In this document: piece after piece, positions 9,701-17,436 of the stretch
Layout: every line of letters begins with the position of its first letter
Position numbering within the stretch: position 1 is the stretch's first letter
Source of the DNA: Symbiodinium natans
Taxonomy: Eukaryota; Sar; Dinophyceae; Suessiales; Symbiodiniaceae
Assembly: GCA_905221605.1 (NCBI GenBank)
Contig: CAJNDS010000166.1
Span: 1-22,500, forward strand
Reading direction: 5' to 3'
DNA length: 22,500 nt
The notes under the pieces: model-generated
Database searches by the model: none
Told to the model about the DNA's origin: nothing
What the model saw: only the letters and a program-made list of their open reading frames with translations
Translations under genes and position numbers: made by a program

Positions 9701-12700
9701 GTTAGAAGATGAGGTTCAGGCCGCGTTTCAACGGCCTCAAACCCCTTCACCCCTTTGTGGACCCCTAGCAAGCAAGCCCGTTCTGAGCCTTACTGAGATT
9801 CAACCGCTCCAAAAGCCCAAGTTGTACAAATCCCAACACCCCGAGCCACGAAGGGAAATGCCAGGGAACAACCTCAAGAAAAACAGCGAAGTAGAGCTGG
9901 AGCAGTGCCAAGCCTCCACAAATCCGTAGTCCACGTTGTCTTGGCGAGTCCACGTCACTTGCCCTCCAATGTATGTCGCGACGCTGTCCTCGTCCGAGAA
10001 CGTGACGGACTGAACTTGTAGTGCTCCTAAACTCATGAGCGGAAAGTCCACGATGCTCAGGAAACCTGCCTCGTTGAACGACATGACCGTGTCATTATCC
10101 TTGCGGTTCGGAATCACCGCGAAGTACTGGGCATAACCATTGGAACCCAAGTCGCGCGTTTGCATGAAGGTAAGTTCGTGTTTCCCCAGTGGCACATCTC
10201 CTTCTGGTGTGGATGGGTCGTTCACCTGGCTTCCGGTCAAGAAGATCTCATACACAGATGTGGAGTAGTCCTTCCTTGTGAGAAGCCACACGCTGTAGTG
10301 CAAATATTCCGACGTGTTTGCTGGTGGTGTCCAAGCAAAAGTGCCATTTAGCTGGTAGGCTTCAGCGCCCAAGTCTATGAAGGACAGATTGCCGAAAGTG
10401 TTCTCACTGCCCAGCTCATCTGCTTGCGTGGACGTGGAAACCATGCCCTGGCTAGTGCTGCTTGTCTGTGTGGTCTCAGCAGACGTGGTACCTGTCCCGG
10501 TTGTGGATGGCAAGCTGAAGGCCCAATCGGAGAAGTGGACACTGGCACCCGACGTGGCCCGGCCAAGTGCGTTGTCGCAGTAGACGAGCAAAAAAGACCG
10601 ACCACCGGCGTGCGTGCCCGCCGGAATGGCAAGCCGCAAATCATTTGAGCTTGTCGAGGCCACAAAGCTCTCGTTGCTTCCGGAGGCATCATCTGCCAGG
10701 TACACGGAGAAGGCCTCCCAACAAGAACGCGCTTGCCAGGATTTTGCTTCTTGGGATGCTTGCTTCAAGGCTTGGTTAGAAGATGAGGTTCAGGCCGCGT
10801 TTCAACGGCCTCAAACCCCTTCACCCCTTTGTGGACCCCTAGCAAGCAAGCCCGTTCTGAGCCTTACTGAAATTCAACCGCTCCAAAAGCCCAAGTTGTA
10901 CAAATCCCAACACCCCGAGCCACGAAGGGAAATGCCAGAGAACAACCTGAAGAAAAACAGCGAAGTAGAGCTGGAGCAGTGCCAAGCCTCCACAAATCCG
11001 TAGTCCACGTTGTCTTGGCGAGTCCACGTCACTTGCCCTCCAATGTATGTTGCGACGCTGTCCTCGTCCGAGAACGTGACGGACTGAACTTGTAGTGCTC
11101 CTAAACTCATGAGCGGAAAGTCCACGATGCTCAGGAAACCTGCCTCGTTGAACGACATGACCGTGTCATTATCCTTGCGGTTCGGAATCACCGCGAAGTA
11201 CTGGGCATAACCATTGGAACCCAAGTCGCGCGTTTGCGTGAAGGTAAGTTCGTGTTTCCCCAGTGGCACATCTCCTTCTGGTGTGGATGGGTCGTTCACC
11301 TGGCTTCCGGTCAAGAAGATCTCATACACAGATGTGGAGTAGTCCTTCCTTGTGAGAAGCCACACGCTGTAGTGCAAATATTCCGACGTGTTTGCTGGTG
11401 GTGTCCAAGCAAAAGTGCCATTTAGCTGGTACGCTTCAGAGCCCAAGTCTATGAAGGACAGATTGCCGAAAGTGTTCTCACTGCCCAGCTCATCTGCTTG
11501 CGTGGACGTGGAGACCATGCCCTGGCTAGTGCTGCTTGTCTGTGTGGTCTCAGCAGACGTGGTACCTGTCCCGGTTGTGGATGGCAAGCTGAAGGCCCAA
11601 TCGGAGAAGTGGACACTGGCACCCGACGTGGCCCGGCCAAGTGCGTTCTCGCAGTAGACGAGCAAAAAAGACCGACCACCGGCGTGCGTGCCCGCCGGAA
11701 TGGCAAGCTGCAAATCATTTGAGCTTGTCGAGGCCACAAAGCTCTCGTTGCTTCCGGAGGCATCATCTGCCAGGTACACGGAGAAGGCCTCCCAACAAGA
11801 ACGCGCTTGCCAGGAGTTTGCTTCTTGGGATGCTTGCTTCAAGGCTGGGTTAGAAGATGAGGTTCAGGCCGCGTTTCAACGGCCTCAAACCGCTTCACCC
11901 CTTTTTGGACCCCTAGCAAGCAAGCCCGTTCTGAGCCTTACTGAGATTCAACCCCTCCAAAAGCCCAAGTTGTACAAATTCCAACACCCCGAGCCACGAA
12001 GGGAAATGCCAGGGAACAACCTGAAGAAAAACAGCGAAGTAGAGCTGGAGCAGTGCCAAGCCTCCACAAATCCGTAGTCCACGTTGTCTTGGCGAGTCCA
12101 CGTCACTTGCCCTCCAATGTATGTTGCGACGCTGTCCTCGTCCGAGAACGTGACGGACTGAACTTGTAGTGCTCCTAAACTCATGAGCGGAAAGTCCACG
12201 ATGCTCAGGAAACCTGCCTCGTTGAAGGACGTGACCATGTCATTATCCTTGCGGTTCGGAATCACCGCGAAGTACTGGGCATAACCATTGGAACCCAAGT
12301 CGCGCGTTTGCGTGAAGGTAAGTTCGTGTTTCCCCAGTGGCACATCTCCTTCTGGTGTGGATGGGTCGTTCACCTGGCTTCCGGTCAAGAAGATCTCATA
12401 CACAGATGTGGAGTAGTCCTTCCTTGTGAGAAGCCACACGCTGTAGTGCAAATATTCCGACGTGTTTGCTGGTGGTGTCCAAGCAAAAGTGCCATTTAGC
12501 TGGTACGCTTCAGAGCCCAAGTCTATGAAGGACAGATTGCCAAAAGTGAGGAGTGGGTCAAACGTTGTGACGGTGTTGGTGGTGCTGGTGTGCAATTGAA
12601 GAGTAGCACCGTTTGTTGTGCTGGAAGTGAAGGTAGTTGTGCTGACCAGGACTGACAAGCTTGAGCTCGTTTGCCTTGTCGACGTTGCGGTCGTGGATGT

Positions 12701-15700
12701 GTAGGAAGTTGTGGAGCTGCTCAGAAATGCGCGGGATGATGTCGACGTCCTACTGGTCAGCACTGTGTTCGTGAGGCTCTGTGAAGATGTTGTTGTGGTT
12801 GCTAGGGACGTGGTCGTGGAGGGCAAGCTGAGGGCCCAATCGGAGAAGTGGACACTGGCACCCGACGTGGCCCGGCCAAGTGCGTTCTCGCAGTAGACGA
12901 GCAAAAAAGACCGACCACCGGCGCGCGTGCCCGCCGGAATGGTAAGCTGCAAATCATTTGAGCTTGTCGAGGCCACAAAGCTCTCGTTGCTTCCGGAGGC
13001 ATCATCTGCCAGGTACACGGAGAAGGCCTCCCGAAAGCAAGGCATGCGGAGGTGGAGTGGGGACCCGGACTTTACACCTTCCAAGATCCTGCATGATCTG
13101 TGAAGGGGTATCCATTGTTGTATGATTGAGGCTCCTACGTCGGCACTCTCCTGGCTATATAAATATGTAAAACCGATACACGCAGCACCGGGGGTGTCCG
13201 TGCATGCACTGCAGGAAGCCGAGAATCTACGGGTAGTTGCATGGTCCCTATGGGCCCTTAAACGGGAACCCAAACTACCCTGAAATACCCTGTAAGCCCA
13301 AGGAGAGGAGGTAAGGGACCAGATTAAGGGCCCAATGACACTGACTGCCCTTAGAGAGAACCCGAGACGGTGGGGTTATGGAAGCGAGCTGCGAGCACAG
13401 CGTTCGTGAGCAATACGGAGGTCTGGGCTGAGCTCGTTCCCCAAACACTTCTTTGCACTGACTTTGGCAAAAAGAAAACGCATCCCGGCTTCTTGGGTAT
13501 ATGAGGATCATTCGGACATCAGCGTATCGTCCAACTGTCATGTCCAAGAAAGACAACAATCCTTATTGCAGCTACCACCACCCTATTTTTCAAATCCCAA
13601 ATGATGACAATGGCCTACTGACATGGCAGGAGCGGAGACAAACAGGGAGGCACACAACCTGGCCTCCACGAATCCGTAGTCCACGTTGTCTTGGCGAGTC
13701 CACGTCACTTGCCCTCCAATGTAGGTTGCGACGCTGTCCGCGTCCGAGAAATTGACGGACTGAACCTGTACTGCTCCTAAACTGAGCTCAGAGTCCGCGA
13801 TGCTCAGGAAACCTGCCTCGTTGAACGACGCTACCATGTCATTATTCTGGCGGTTCGGAATCACCGCGAGGTACTGAGCATAACCGTTGGAGCCCAAATC
13901 ACGCGTTTGCGCAAAGGCCAGCTGATGTGTCCCCAGTGGCACATTACCTTCGGGTGTCGATGGGTCGTTCACCTGGCTTCCGGTCAAGAAGATCTCATAC
14001 ACAGATGAGGAGTAGTCCTTCCTTGTGAGAAGCCACACGCCATAGTGGAGATATGGTGATGTGTCCGTCGGCGGCACCCACGTCAGAGTGCCATTCAGCT
14101 GGTAGGGTGCAGGGTCCAGGTCTGTAAAGGACGCATGGCCGACAACTGCTCGATGTTCTGTGGTGGTTGTGGTGGTGCTGCTGGCACTGCTACTGGTGAA
14201 GCTCCCATCGGCTGTGGAGCTTGTGGACGACAGCGAGGTCGACGTTTGGGACACCGTCGATGTCGAGCTTGAAACCCGCGCGCTCGATGTTGTCCCAGAA
14301 GTGGTTGCTGATCTGCTCGTCGTGGAAGTGGCTGTGACTGACACTGTTCTGGTAACAGTTCCAGTACTGGAAGAACCGGTAACAGTATTGCTTCGGGTGG
14401 AAGTAGCTGTACTTGAAATTGTGCTGGTAGCAGTTCTTGTGGAGGATGAAGATGTAGTGGACGTGGCGGTGCCTGTAAGAGTAAAGCTGACAGTGGAGCT
14501 AGCAGTGCCTGAAATCGTGCTGGTGGCCGTTCTTGTTGAAGATGAAGATGTAATGGATGTTGTGCTGTCTGAAACGGTGCTGGTGGCAGTAGTTCTTGTT
14601 GAGGATGAAGATGTAGCGGACGTGGCGGTGGCTGAAATTGTGCTGGTGGCAGTTCTTGTTGAAGACGAAGATGCAGTGGACGTGGCGGTCGCTGAAGTTG
14701 TGCTGGAGGCAGTTCTTGTTGAAGACGAAGATGCAGTGGACGTGGTGGTGGCGGTGACACTGACAGTTGAAGTGGCAGTGACTGACAAGGTGTTTGTCAT
14801 TGTTCTTGTTTCCGATGTTGTCGTCGTGGCAGTTCGGCTAGTGGTGGAGGTCTCCGTGGTGGAGTCGGTGGTGGTGGTGGTCCCCGTCAAGGACGTCGTT
14901 GTAGATGTGGTCATCGAATGGCTTGTGGTGGTAGAGGTGGTAGAGGTGGTTGAGGTGGCTGTCCGGGTCGCTGTCAGGCTGGAGGATGTTGTGGTGGAAG
15001 CCGTCTCGGTGATGGTCCCTGTGACCGACGTGGATGTCGAGGCCGTGGCGGTCGAAGTCCTGCTGTAGGTGGTGCTTGTGGTTATGGTGGCGGAGGTGCT
15101 AGAGGTCAGGCTTGTAACGGTGGTGGTGGTGCTCCCAGTGGCAGTTTCCGAGGTGGTGGCGCTTGACGTCGATGAAGCAGAGGAGCTGGATGTCGTGGTT
15201 GTGGACCGCGTCGTTGTCGTGGAGGTCGATGTCACCGTGATGGACTGTGAAGAACTCGTGCTTGAGGAAGTGGCGCTCTGGGTGACTGTGGAAGATGTTG
15301 AGAGCGTGCTACTGCTCGTGGCCGTAACAGATGCGGACGTGGCTGAGGATGAACCTCGGATTCTATTGCAACCATGATGTGTAAAGCAAGCATCTCCCCG
15401 GCTGACCGAACAGAATCCAACAGATACAGTATGTAATTTGCCTGACCAGGCGCTTGTTAAAGTAGAGGTGAAGACTGAAGTTGGCGTTGTCGTCATTGTC
15501 GTTGTCGTGAGCGTAGATGGAAAGCTTAGCGCTGAGTCTGTGAAGAGAATGCTGGCAGCTGATGTGGCCCTGCCTAGAGAGTTCTGGCAGTACACAAGCA
15601 CCTTAGCGATCAGTGGATCAGGCATACTCTTCCATGAAGGGTCAAGCACGTGCATGAATTCATTCACATCTGTCTCGTACCCTCCACTACTCTCCTTGCA

Positions 15701-17436
15701 CTGTGCGCCGCAACCGTGCCTGGGATCTTCGTGCCAAATAGGAACCATGACTTGTGCGCTCTTGCGCCCGAGAGTAGGATGAGGTGTGCAGGAGCCTTTT
15801 CGCCCAAGCAACTGAAAGCCAGCACTGCGTTTTGTACCCAACCCACACCGCGAGATTCCGCGTCTGAGAGCTGTTTATTCTAATTGAGCTTAGGACCTCG
15901 ATTTTGAACTGCCCAGGCACAACAAGGCCAAGACACTCTCTCGATATGCTCATGCTTTAGGGCCTTAAAGCATCCCTAAACCCTAAACCCTATACCCTAA
16001 ACCCTAAATTAAACCAAAACCCATCCAAGCTGCATAGGATCTGCCGTCGGCAAACGTCCCCGTGGGAATCGTGAGCTCCAGATTGCCAGGCGCAGTGGAA
16101 GCCACGAAGAGCTCATTGCTTCCGGAGGCGTCGTCGGCTAAGTACACGGCGAAAGCCTCCCAACATCCCACGACTAGCTTCGGGTTTAGGTCATAGGGTT
16201 TTTCGTTTAGGGTTTAGGGTTCACGGTTTACGGTTTAGGGTTTAGCTTCCCTCAGCAAGATGTCCACACAGACTCAGTCTAGCACGGCTAGAAGCCACAA
16301 TTGATACGAGCAAAAGTTCGAAGAATCACCCTTCGCGCGTGGCAGCGGGGTGGTTGGCACTCAAGGTCCAGTGCTTGCGGCATGCGGGCTTTGGACTCGA
16401 ATTGGCTCCTCATGGTGCATGGTGCCTCAACCAGCTGGAATTTGATGGGGCGCCGATTCTTCGCCCAGGTAGACAAGGGCTGCCAGGAATGGAGTCCGAG
16501 AACACTGGGCTGCTACAAGGTAGCTTTTCACAACAAGAATTCAAGGAAAGCACGCCGCACCGCGTGTGCTTTTCTAAGCAACGCTGAACACAAAATCTTG
16601 CGAGCCATGGGACAGCTGCAAAGAAACCGGTGACCGCAAGCTTCAGAACCCAAAAAGGCGCCTCCACAAAGCCATAGTCCGTGCTGGCCTGTCGAGCCCA
16701 GCTTACCGGCCCTCCGACGTAGGTCGCCACACTGTCTTCATCGGTGAAGGCCACCGACGAAACTTGCAGGGCTCCAAGGCTCTGCTCGGCGTCTACCAGG
16801 CCGATGATGTCCTAGACTGAATTTGGGAACCCCTGGCAAAAAATCATACTTTTTCTCGCTGTTTCTTACAGACTTATAGTGCCCGAAAAGGGGAAAATGT
16901 TCCCAAGTAGCCCGAAGTGTCGGCCTCATTGTAGGAAGCTGTGATGTCGTTGTCCTGGCGGTTTGGGACCACCGCCAAGTACTGAGCATAGCCGTTGGAT
17001 CCCAGGTTTCGGGATCGGGCGAAGGTCAGCTGATGGGTCCCTAATGGAACATTGCCGTTTGGTGACGAAGGGTCGTCCACCTTGCTCCCAGAAAAAAAGA
17101 CCTCGTACACCGAATGGGTGTACTCCGTCCGGGTGAGGAGCCACACACCATAGTGGTAGTATGCCGACGTGTCTGCCGGGGGCGTCCATATGGCGGTGCC
17201 GTTTAGCTCGTATGGTAGAGGGTCCCTGGGTTGTCGGCCAGATGGTGGACATAGTGCTGACACAAGATGTGCTATTTGTTGATCTTTGCATGTAAATTAC
17301 ACCCTTCAACAGCAACAAGGTCTGAAAACAAGCCCAGGTTCAGATCCGTGAAAGACAGATCACTGACCACTGCTGTTGCCTGCGGTACCAAGTGGAAAGT
17401 CAGCAGCCAAAGCGCTTCGCATAGCCATGGCTGCAT
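6076..17436 (-). CDS. Large modular type I membrane protein, 13 exons (predicted)
   Basis: Joined minus-strand exons: 17436-17342, 17225-16925, 16811-16662, 16156-16034, 15601-15454, 15354-13664, 13027-12062, 11788-10988, 10714-9914, 9640-8840, 8566-7766, 7492-7269 and 6742-6076. The lengths sum to 7,569 nt, in frame throughout, giving about 2,522 residues. Visible architecture: signal peptide (1-22); seven modules, each of a unit A (motifs YQLNGT, WTPP, VWLLTRKDY, YEIFLTGSQV, LGSNGYAQY) and a unit B (FSDEDSVATYIGG, VTWTRQD, VYLADDASGSNE, IPAGT, LLVYCENALGRA); Ser/Thr-rich linkers; a transmembrane helix (about 2330-2354); a basic tail. A and B share a layout (F-D, G-x-x-x-W, Y-x-V, L-x-x-x-GT, N) and loosely resemble fibronectin-III repeats. 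I know no named family. A surface or adhesive role is inferred from architecture only. Boundaries rest on module-to-module homology; the first and last introns each have an alternative donor. Confidence 0.8.
6743..7268 (-). other. Last intron, 526 bp, with TTC tract and 46-bp repeat
   Basis: Proposed GA-AG (or GT-AG) intron between the last module and the membrane exon. It holds a pyrimidine-rich CTT/TTC tract at about 6879-6972 (a purine tract on the coding strand) and two tandem 46-bp units at 7114-7205. I see no coding segment in it. Confidence 0.65.
7114..7205. repeat. Two tandem 46-bp units with internal palindrome
   Basis: Copy 1 (7114-7159) starts AGTCCCTAATAGGGACTATA and copy 2 (7160-7205) starts AGTCCTTAATGGGGATTATA. 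They align without gaps. AGTCCCT-AAT-AGGGACT in copy 1 is a perfect 7-bp hairpin; it is eroded in copy 2. Confidence 0.8.
7269..7492 (-). CDS. Exon 12: end of unit B7
   Basis: Partial copy of the repeat exon: AFSVYLADD through SLPSTTGT (residues 2227-2300), then homology to the array stops at about 7272, within 3 bp of the proposed donor. Ending at ACGAG before GATC (a GA donor) joins in frame to exon 13 as TGT-R-TFTSTQ. A GT donor about 24 nt further on (ATGC before GTGC) would also keep frame. Either way the linker continues as Ser/Thr-rich sequence. Confidence 0.75.
7493..7765 (-). other. Array intron, 273 bp, GC-AG (five copies)
   Basis: Representative of five homologous introns (7493-7765, 8567-8839, 9641-9913, 10715-10987, 11789-12061). 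Each starts GCTTGGCACTG and ends GTTGGGAG. The exon side of the donor and the end of the intron share GGAGGC, a 6-bp direct repeat across the intron. Stop codons in the reading frame (for example after NLGFWSG) and loss of homology with modules 1 and 2 exactly at these points show that this is intron. Confidence 0.88.
7766..8566 (-). CDS. Exon 11: repeat exon (B6 end, linker, A7, B7 start)
   Basis: 801 bp, residues 1960-2226, the last full copy of the array. Identical layout; small changes such as KDYSSSVYE and QVAWTRQ. It ends GTGGAG at 7766 before the GC donor. Confidence 0.92.
8840..9640 (-). CDS. Exon 10: repeat exon (B5 end, linker, A6, B6 start)
   Basis: 801 bp, residues 1693-1959, with the same layout, length and boundaries as exon 9. 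Distinguishing changes include STSEGMVST and ADGLGSENTFGDL in the linker. The intron after it has a stop codon at a different place from its sisters (8807-8809), which supports that segment being intron. Confidence 0.92.
9914..10714 (-). CDS. Exon 9: repeat exon (B4 end, linker, A5, B5 start)
   Basis: 801 bp, residues 1426-1692, offset exactly 1,074 bp from exon 8 with the same boundaries and only scattered substitutions, for example VYCDN instead of VYCEN and FMQTRD instead of FTQTRD in the strand before LGSNGYAQY. The frame is fully open. Confidence 0.92.
10988..11788 (-). CDS. Exon 8: repeat exon (B3 end, linker, A4, B4 start)
   Basis: 801 bp, 267 codons (residues 1159-1425), open throughout. 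Contains the end of unit B (about 71 residues, AFSVYLADD to SLPST), a linker of about 34 residues (Thr/Ser/Gln-rich), unit A and the first half of unit B (about 162 residues). N-glycosylation sequons visible per repeat: NES, NLS, NGT, NTS. There is a single Cys, in LLVYCEN. Boundaries GGGAG/GCC and GTGGAG/GC are shared with all sister exons. Confidence 0.92.
12062..13027 (-). CDS. Exon 7: end of B2, medium linker, A3, first half of B3
   Basis: 322 codons (residues 837-1158). Starts at AFSVYLADDASGSNES after GGGAG. The B2 end runs to SLPST. A unique linker of about 89 residues, rich in Ser/Thr, follows (plus 12545-12815), then A3 (LSFIDLGSEAYQLNGT onward) and B3 to DYGFVE. It ends GTGGAG before GC. 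The B2 end and the A3-B3 part are nearly identical in DNA to the downstream array copies; only the linker and the upstream intron differ. Confidence 0.92.
13028..13663 (-). other. Intron between module 2 halves, 636 bp, GC-AG
   Basis: Occupies the same position (DYGFVE to AFSVYL) as the 273-bp array introns but is unrelated in sequence to them. It begins GCCAGGTTGTG and ends CTTTCGGGAG. Open frames inside it lack homology to anything in the window. Confidence 0.85.
13664..15354 (-). CDS. Exon 6: long mucin-like linker, unit A2, first half of B2
   Basis: Encodes most of a Ser/Thr-rich region (protein about 254-674 including exon 5) dominated by S, T, A and V with almost no charged or hydrophobic residues apart from Arg. 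It resembles heavily O-glycosylated stalks. It is partly built of 20-residue units (motifs SSSSTRTATSTIS). Unit A2 follows (about 675-800: SFTDLDPAPYQLNGT, VWLLTRKDY, YEIFLTGSQVNDP), then B2 up to DYGFVE (836). It ends GTGGAG before GC at 13663. The long opposite-strand open frames here (Val/Glu/Asp-rich) are shadows of this repeat. Confidence 0.88.
14410..14752. repeat. 60-bp coding VNTR in the mucin-like linker
   Basis: About five units with plus-strand consensus GCTGAAATTGTGCTGGTGGC, AGTTCTTGTTGAAGACGAAG, ATGCAGTGGACGTGGCGGTC (60 bp). The units near 14631-14690 and 14691-14750 are nearly identical, and those to the left are more diverged and vary by 3-6 bp. Lengths stay multiples of 3, so the minus-strand frame is kept. 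Confidence 0.85.
15454..15601 (-). CDS. Exon 5: end of unit B1 and start of mucin-like linker
   Basis: Begins after GCTAAG and encodes VLVYCQNSLGRATSAAS, then TDSALSFPST, matching the B-unit end of other modules, followed by a Thr-rich start of the linker. The frame is also open upstream of the acceptor, but that part has no homology to the modules and is read as intron. The donor at 15453 (ACAA before GCGCCT) is optional: the 99-bp segment 15355-15453 is open and in frame, so it could be retained as 33 residues containing Trp and four Cys, unlike the surrounding Ser/Thr-rich sequence. Confidence 0.8.
15602..16033 (-). other. Intron in unit B1, 432 bp, GC-AG, carrying telomere-like repeats
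   Basis: Begins GCAGCTTGG and ends ATCGCTAAG. On the plus strand it contains (CCCTAAA)n with one CCCTATA variant at 15974-16008. Modules 2-7 have no intron here. Confidence 0.82.
15974..16008. repeat. Telomere-like block inside an intron (CCCTAAA)
   Basis: About five CCCTAAA-type units, including one CCCTATA, lying within the intron 15602-16033 of the large gene. Confidence 0.9.
16034..16156 (-). CDS. Exon 4: middle of unit B1
   Basis: 41 codons (residues 183-223) beginning AFAVYLADDASGSNELF and ending TFADGRSY, homologous to the AFSVYLADDASGSNES..GGRSF segment of the other modules. The acceptor is GGGAG before GCTTTC. The exon ends TAT before GCAGCT, another GC donor. It is too short to stand out as an open frame and was found by homology. 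Continuing into exon 5 rebuilds the shared SF-LLVYC junction as SY-VLVYC with no gap. Confidence 0.87.
16157..16661 (-). other. Intron in unit B1, 505 bp, GC-AG, carrying telomere-like repeats
   Basis: Same DYGFVE/AF position as in all other modules. It begins GCGCCTTTTTGG and ends GGGATGTTGGGAG. On the plus strand it contains degenerate TTTAGGG at 16182-16245, in opposite orientation to the block in the next intron. No exon was seen inside. Confidence 0.85.
16182..16245. repeat. Degenerate telomere-like block inside an intron (TTTAGGG)
   Basis: Interrupted TTTAGGG units with TTCACGG and TTTACGG variants, within the intron 16157-16661. Confidence 0.85.
16662..16811 (-). CDS. Exon 3: end of A1 and first half of unit B1
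   Basis: Begins after CTAG and encodes residues 133-182: DIIGLVDAEQSLGALQV, then FTDEDSVATYVGG, VSWARQ and DYGFVE. It matches the LGALQVQSV / FSDEDSVATYIGG segment of later modules, one residue shorter at the join. The 113-bp intron before it (16812-16924) separates parts that are continuous in modules 2-7. It ends at GTGGAG before a GC donor. Confidence 0.85.
16925..17225 (-). CDS. Exon 2: most of unit A1
   Basis: Starts after CCCAG with GGACCC and encodes residues 32-132 with the unit A landmarks PYELNGT, IWTPPADTS, YGVWLLTRTEY, YEVFFSGSKVDDP, LGTHQLTF and GSNGYAQYLAVVPNRQDND. It is clearly homologous to, but more diverged than, the other six A units. It ends GAATGAG-type (..AATGAG) before a GC donor at 16924-16923. 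Confidence 0.85.
17226..17341 (-). other. First intron, 116 bp, probable GA-AG
   Basis: Begins GAACCTGGGC and ends GACAACCCAG. Joining GATCT to GGACCC restores the DL-DP-x-PY spacing seen in module 2 exactly. Using the later GTTTTC donor would add four residues (NLGL) that no other module has. In-frame stop codons inside (for example after HAKINK) require its removal. Confidence 0.7.
17342..17436 (-). CDS. Exon 1: signal peptide and start of unit A1
   Basis: The ATG at 17436 opens MQPWLCEALWLLTFHLV followed by PQATA. This is a short polar start, a hydrophobic core and an A-x-A cleavage site before VVSD, i.e. a typical secretory signal placed directly before the first module. The frame is open further upstream (to 17586), but only this Met gives a signal peptide. 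Residues 23-32 (motif LSFTDL) begin unit A1. The exon ends in phase 2 at GATCT, and the best homology fit needs a GA donor. A GT donor 12 nt further in would add four residues. A CGCAG about 20 nt before the ATG could be an acceptor for spliced-leader addition (inference). Confidence 0.72.

Larger units (their letters stand above)
7272..13032 (-). repeat. Tandem array of exon-intron modules, exact 1,074-bp period
   Basis: The donor site recurs at 7766, 8840, 9914, 10988 and 12062, and the acceptor at 7492, 8566, 9640, 10714 and 11788, each 1,074 bp apart with no net indel. Four complete units (801-bp exon plus 273-bp intron) are flanked by partial ones. By eye, substitutions are few and are spread over exon and intron alike. 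The left edge of homology is about 7272. On the right the unit is interrupted by the unique linker of exon 7 (about 12545-12815) and stops at the acceptor near 13032. Confidence 0.95.

Noticed and set aside
7392-12077. A 129-codon plus-strand frame repeated with the array
   Set aside because: It is antisense to the exon-intron boundary and is conserved only because the whole 1,074-bp unit is. It spans the intron and lacks any recognisable domain.
7272-13032. Regular direct repeats considered as a CRISPR or similar array
   Set aside because: The unit is 1,074 bp, wholly homologous and protein-coding, with no unique spacers.
14160-15377. Long plus-strand open frames (302 and 102 codons) rich in Val, Glu and Asp
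   Set aside because: They are the reverse complement of the Ser/Thr-rich linker; the repeated codons keep the opposite frame open. No domain is visible.
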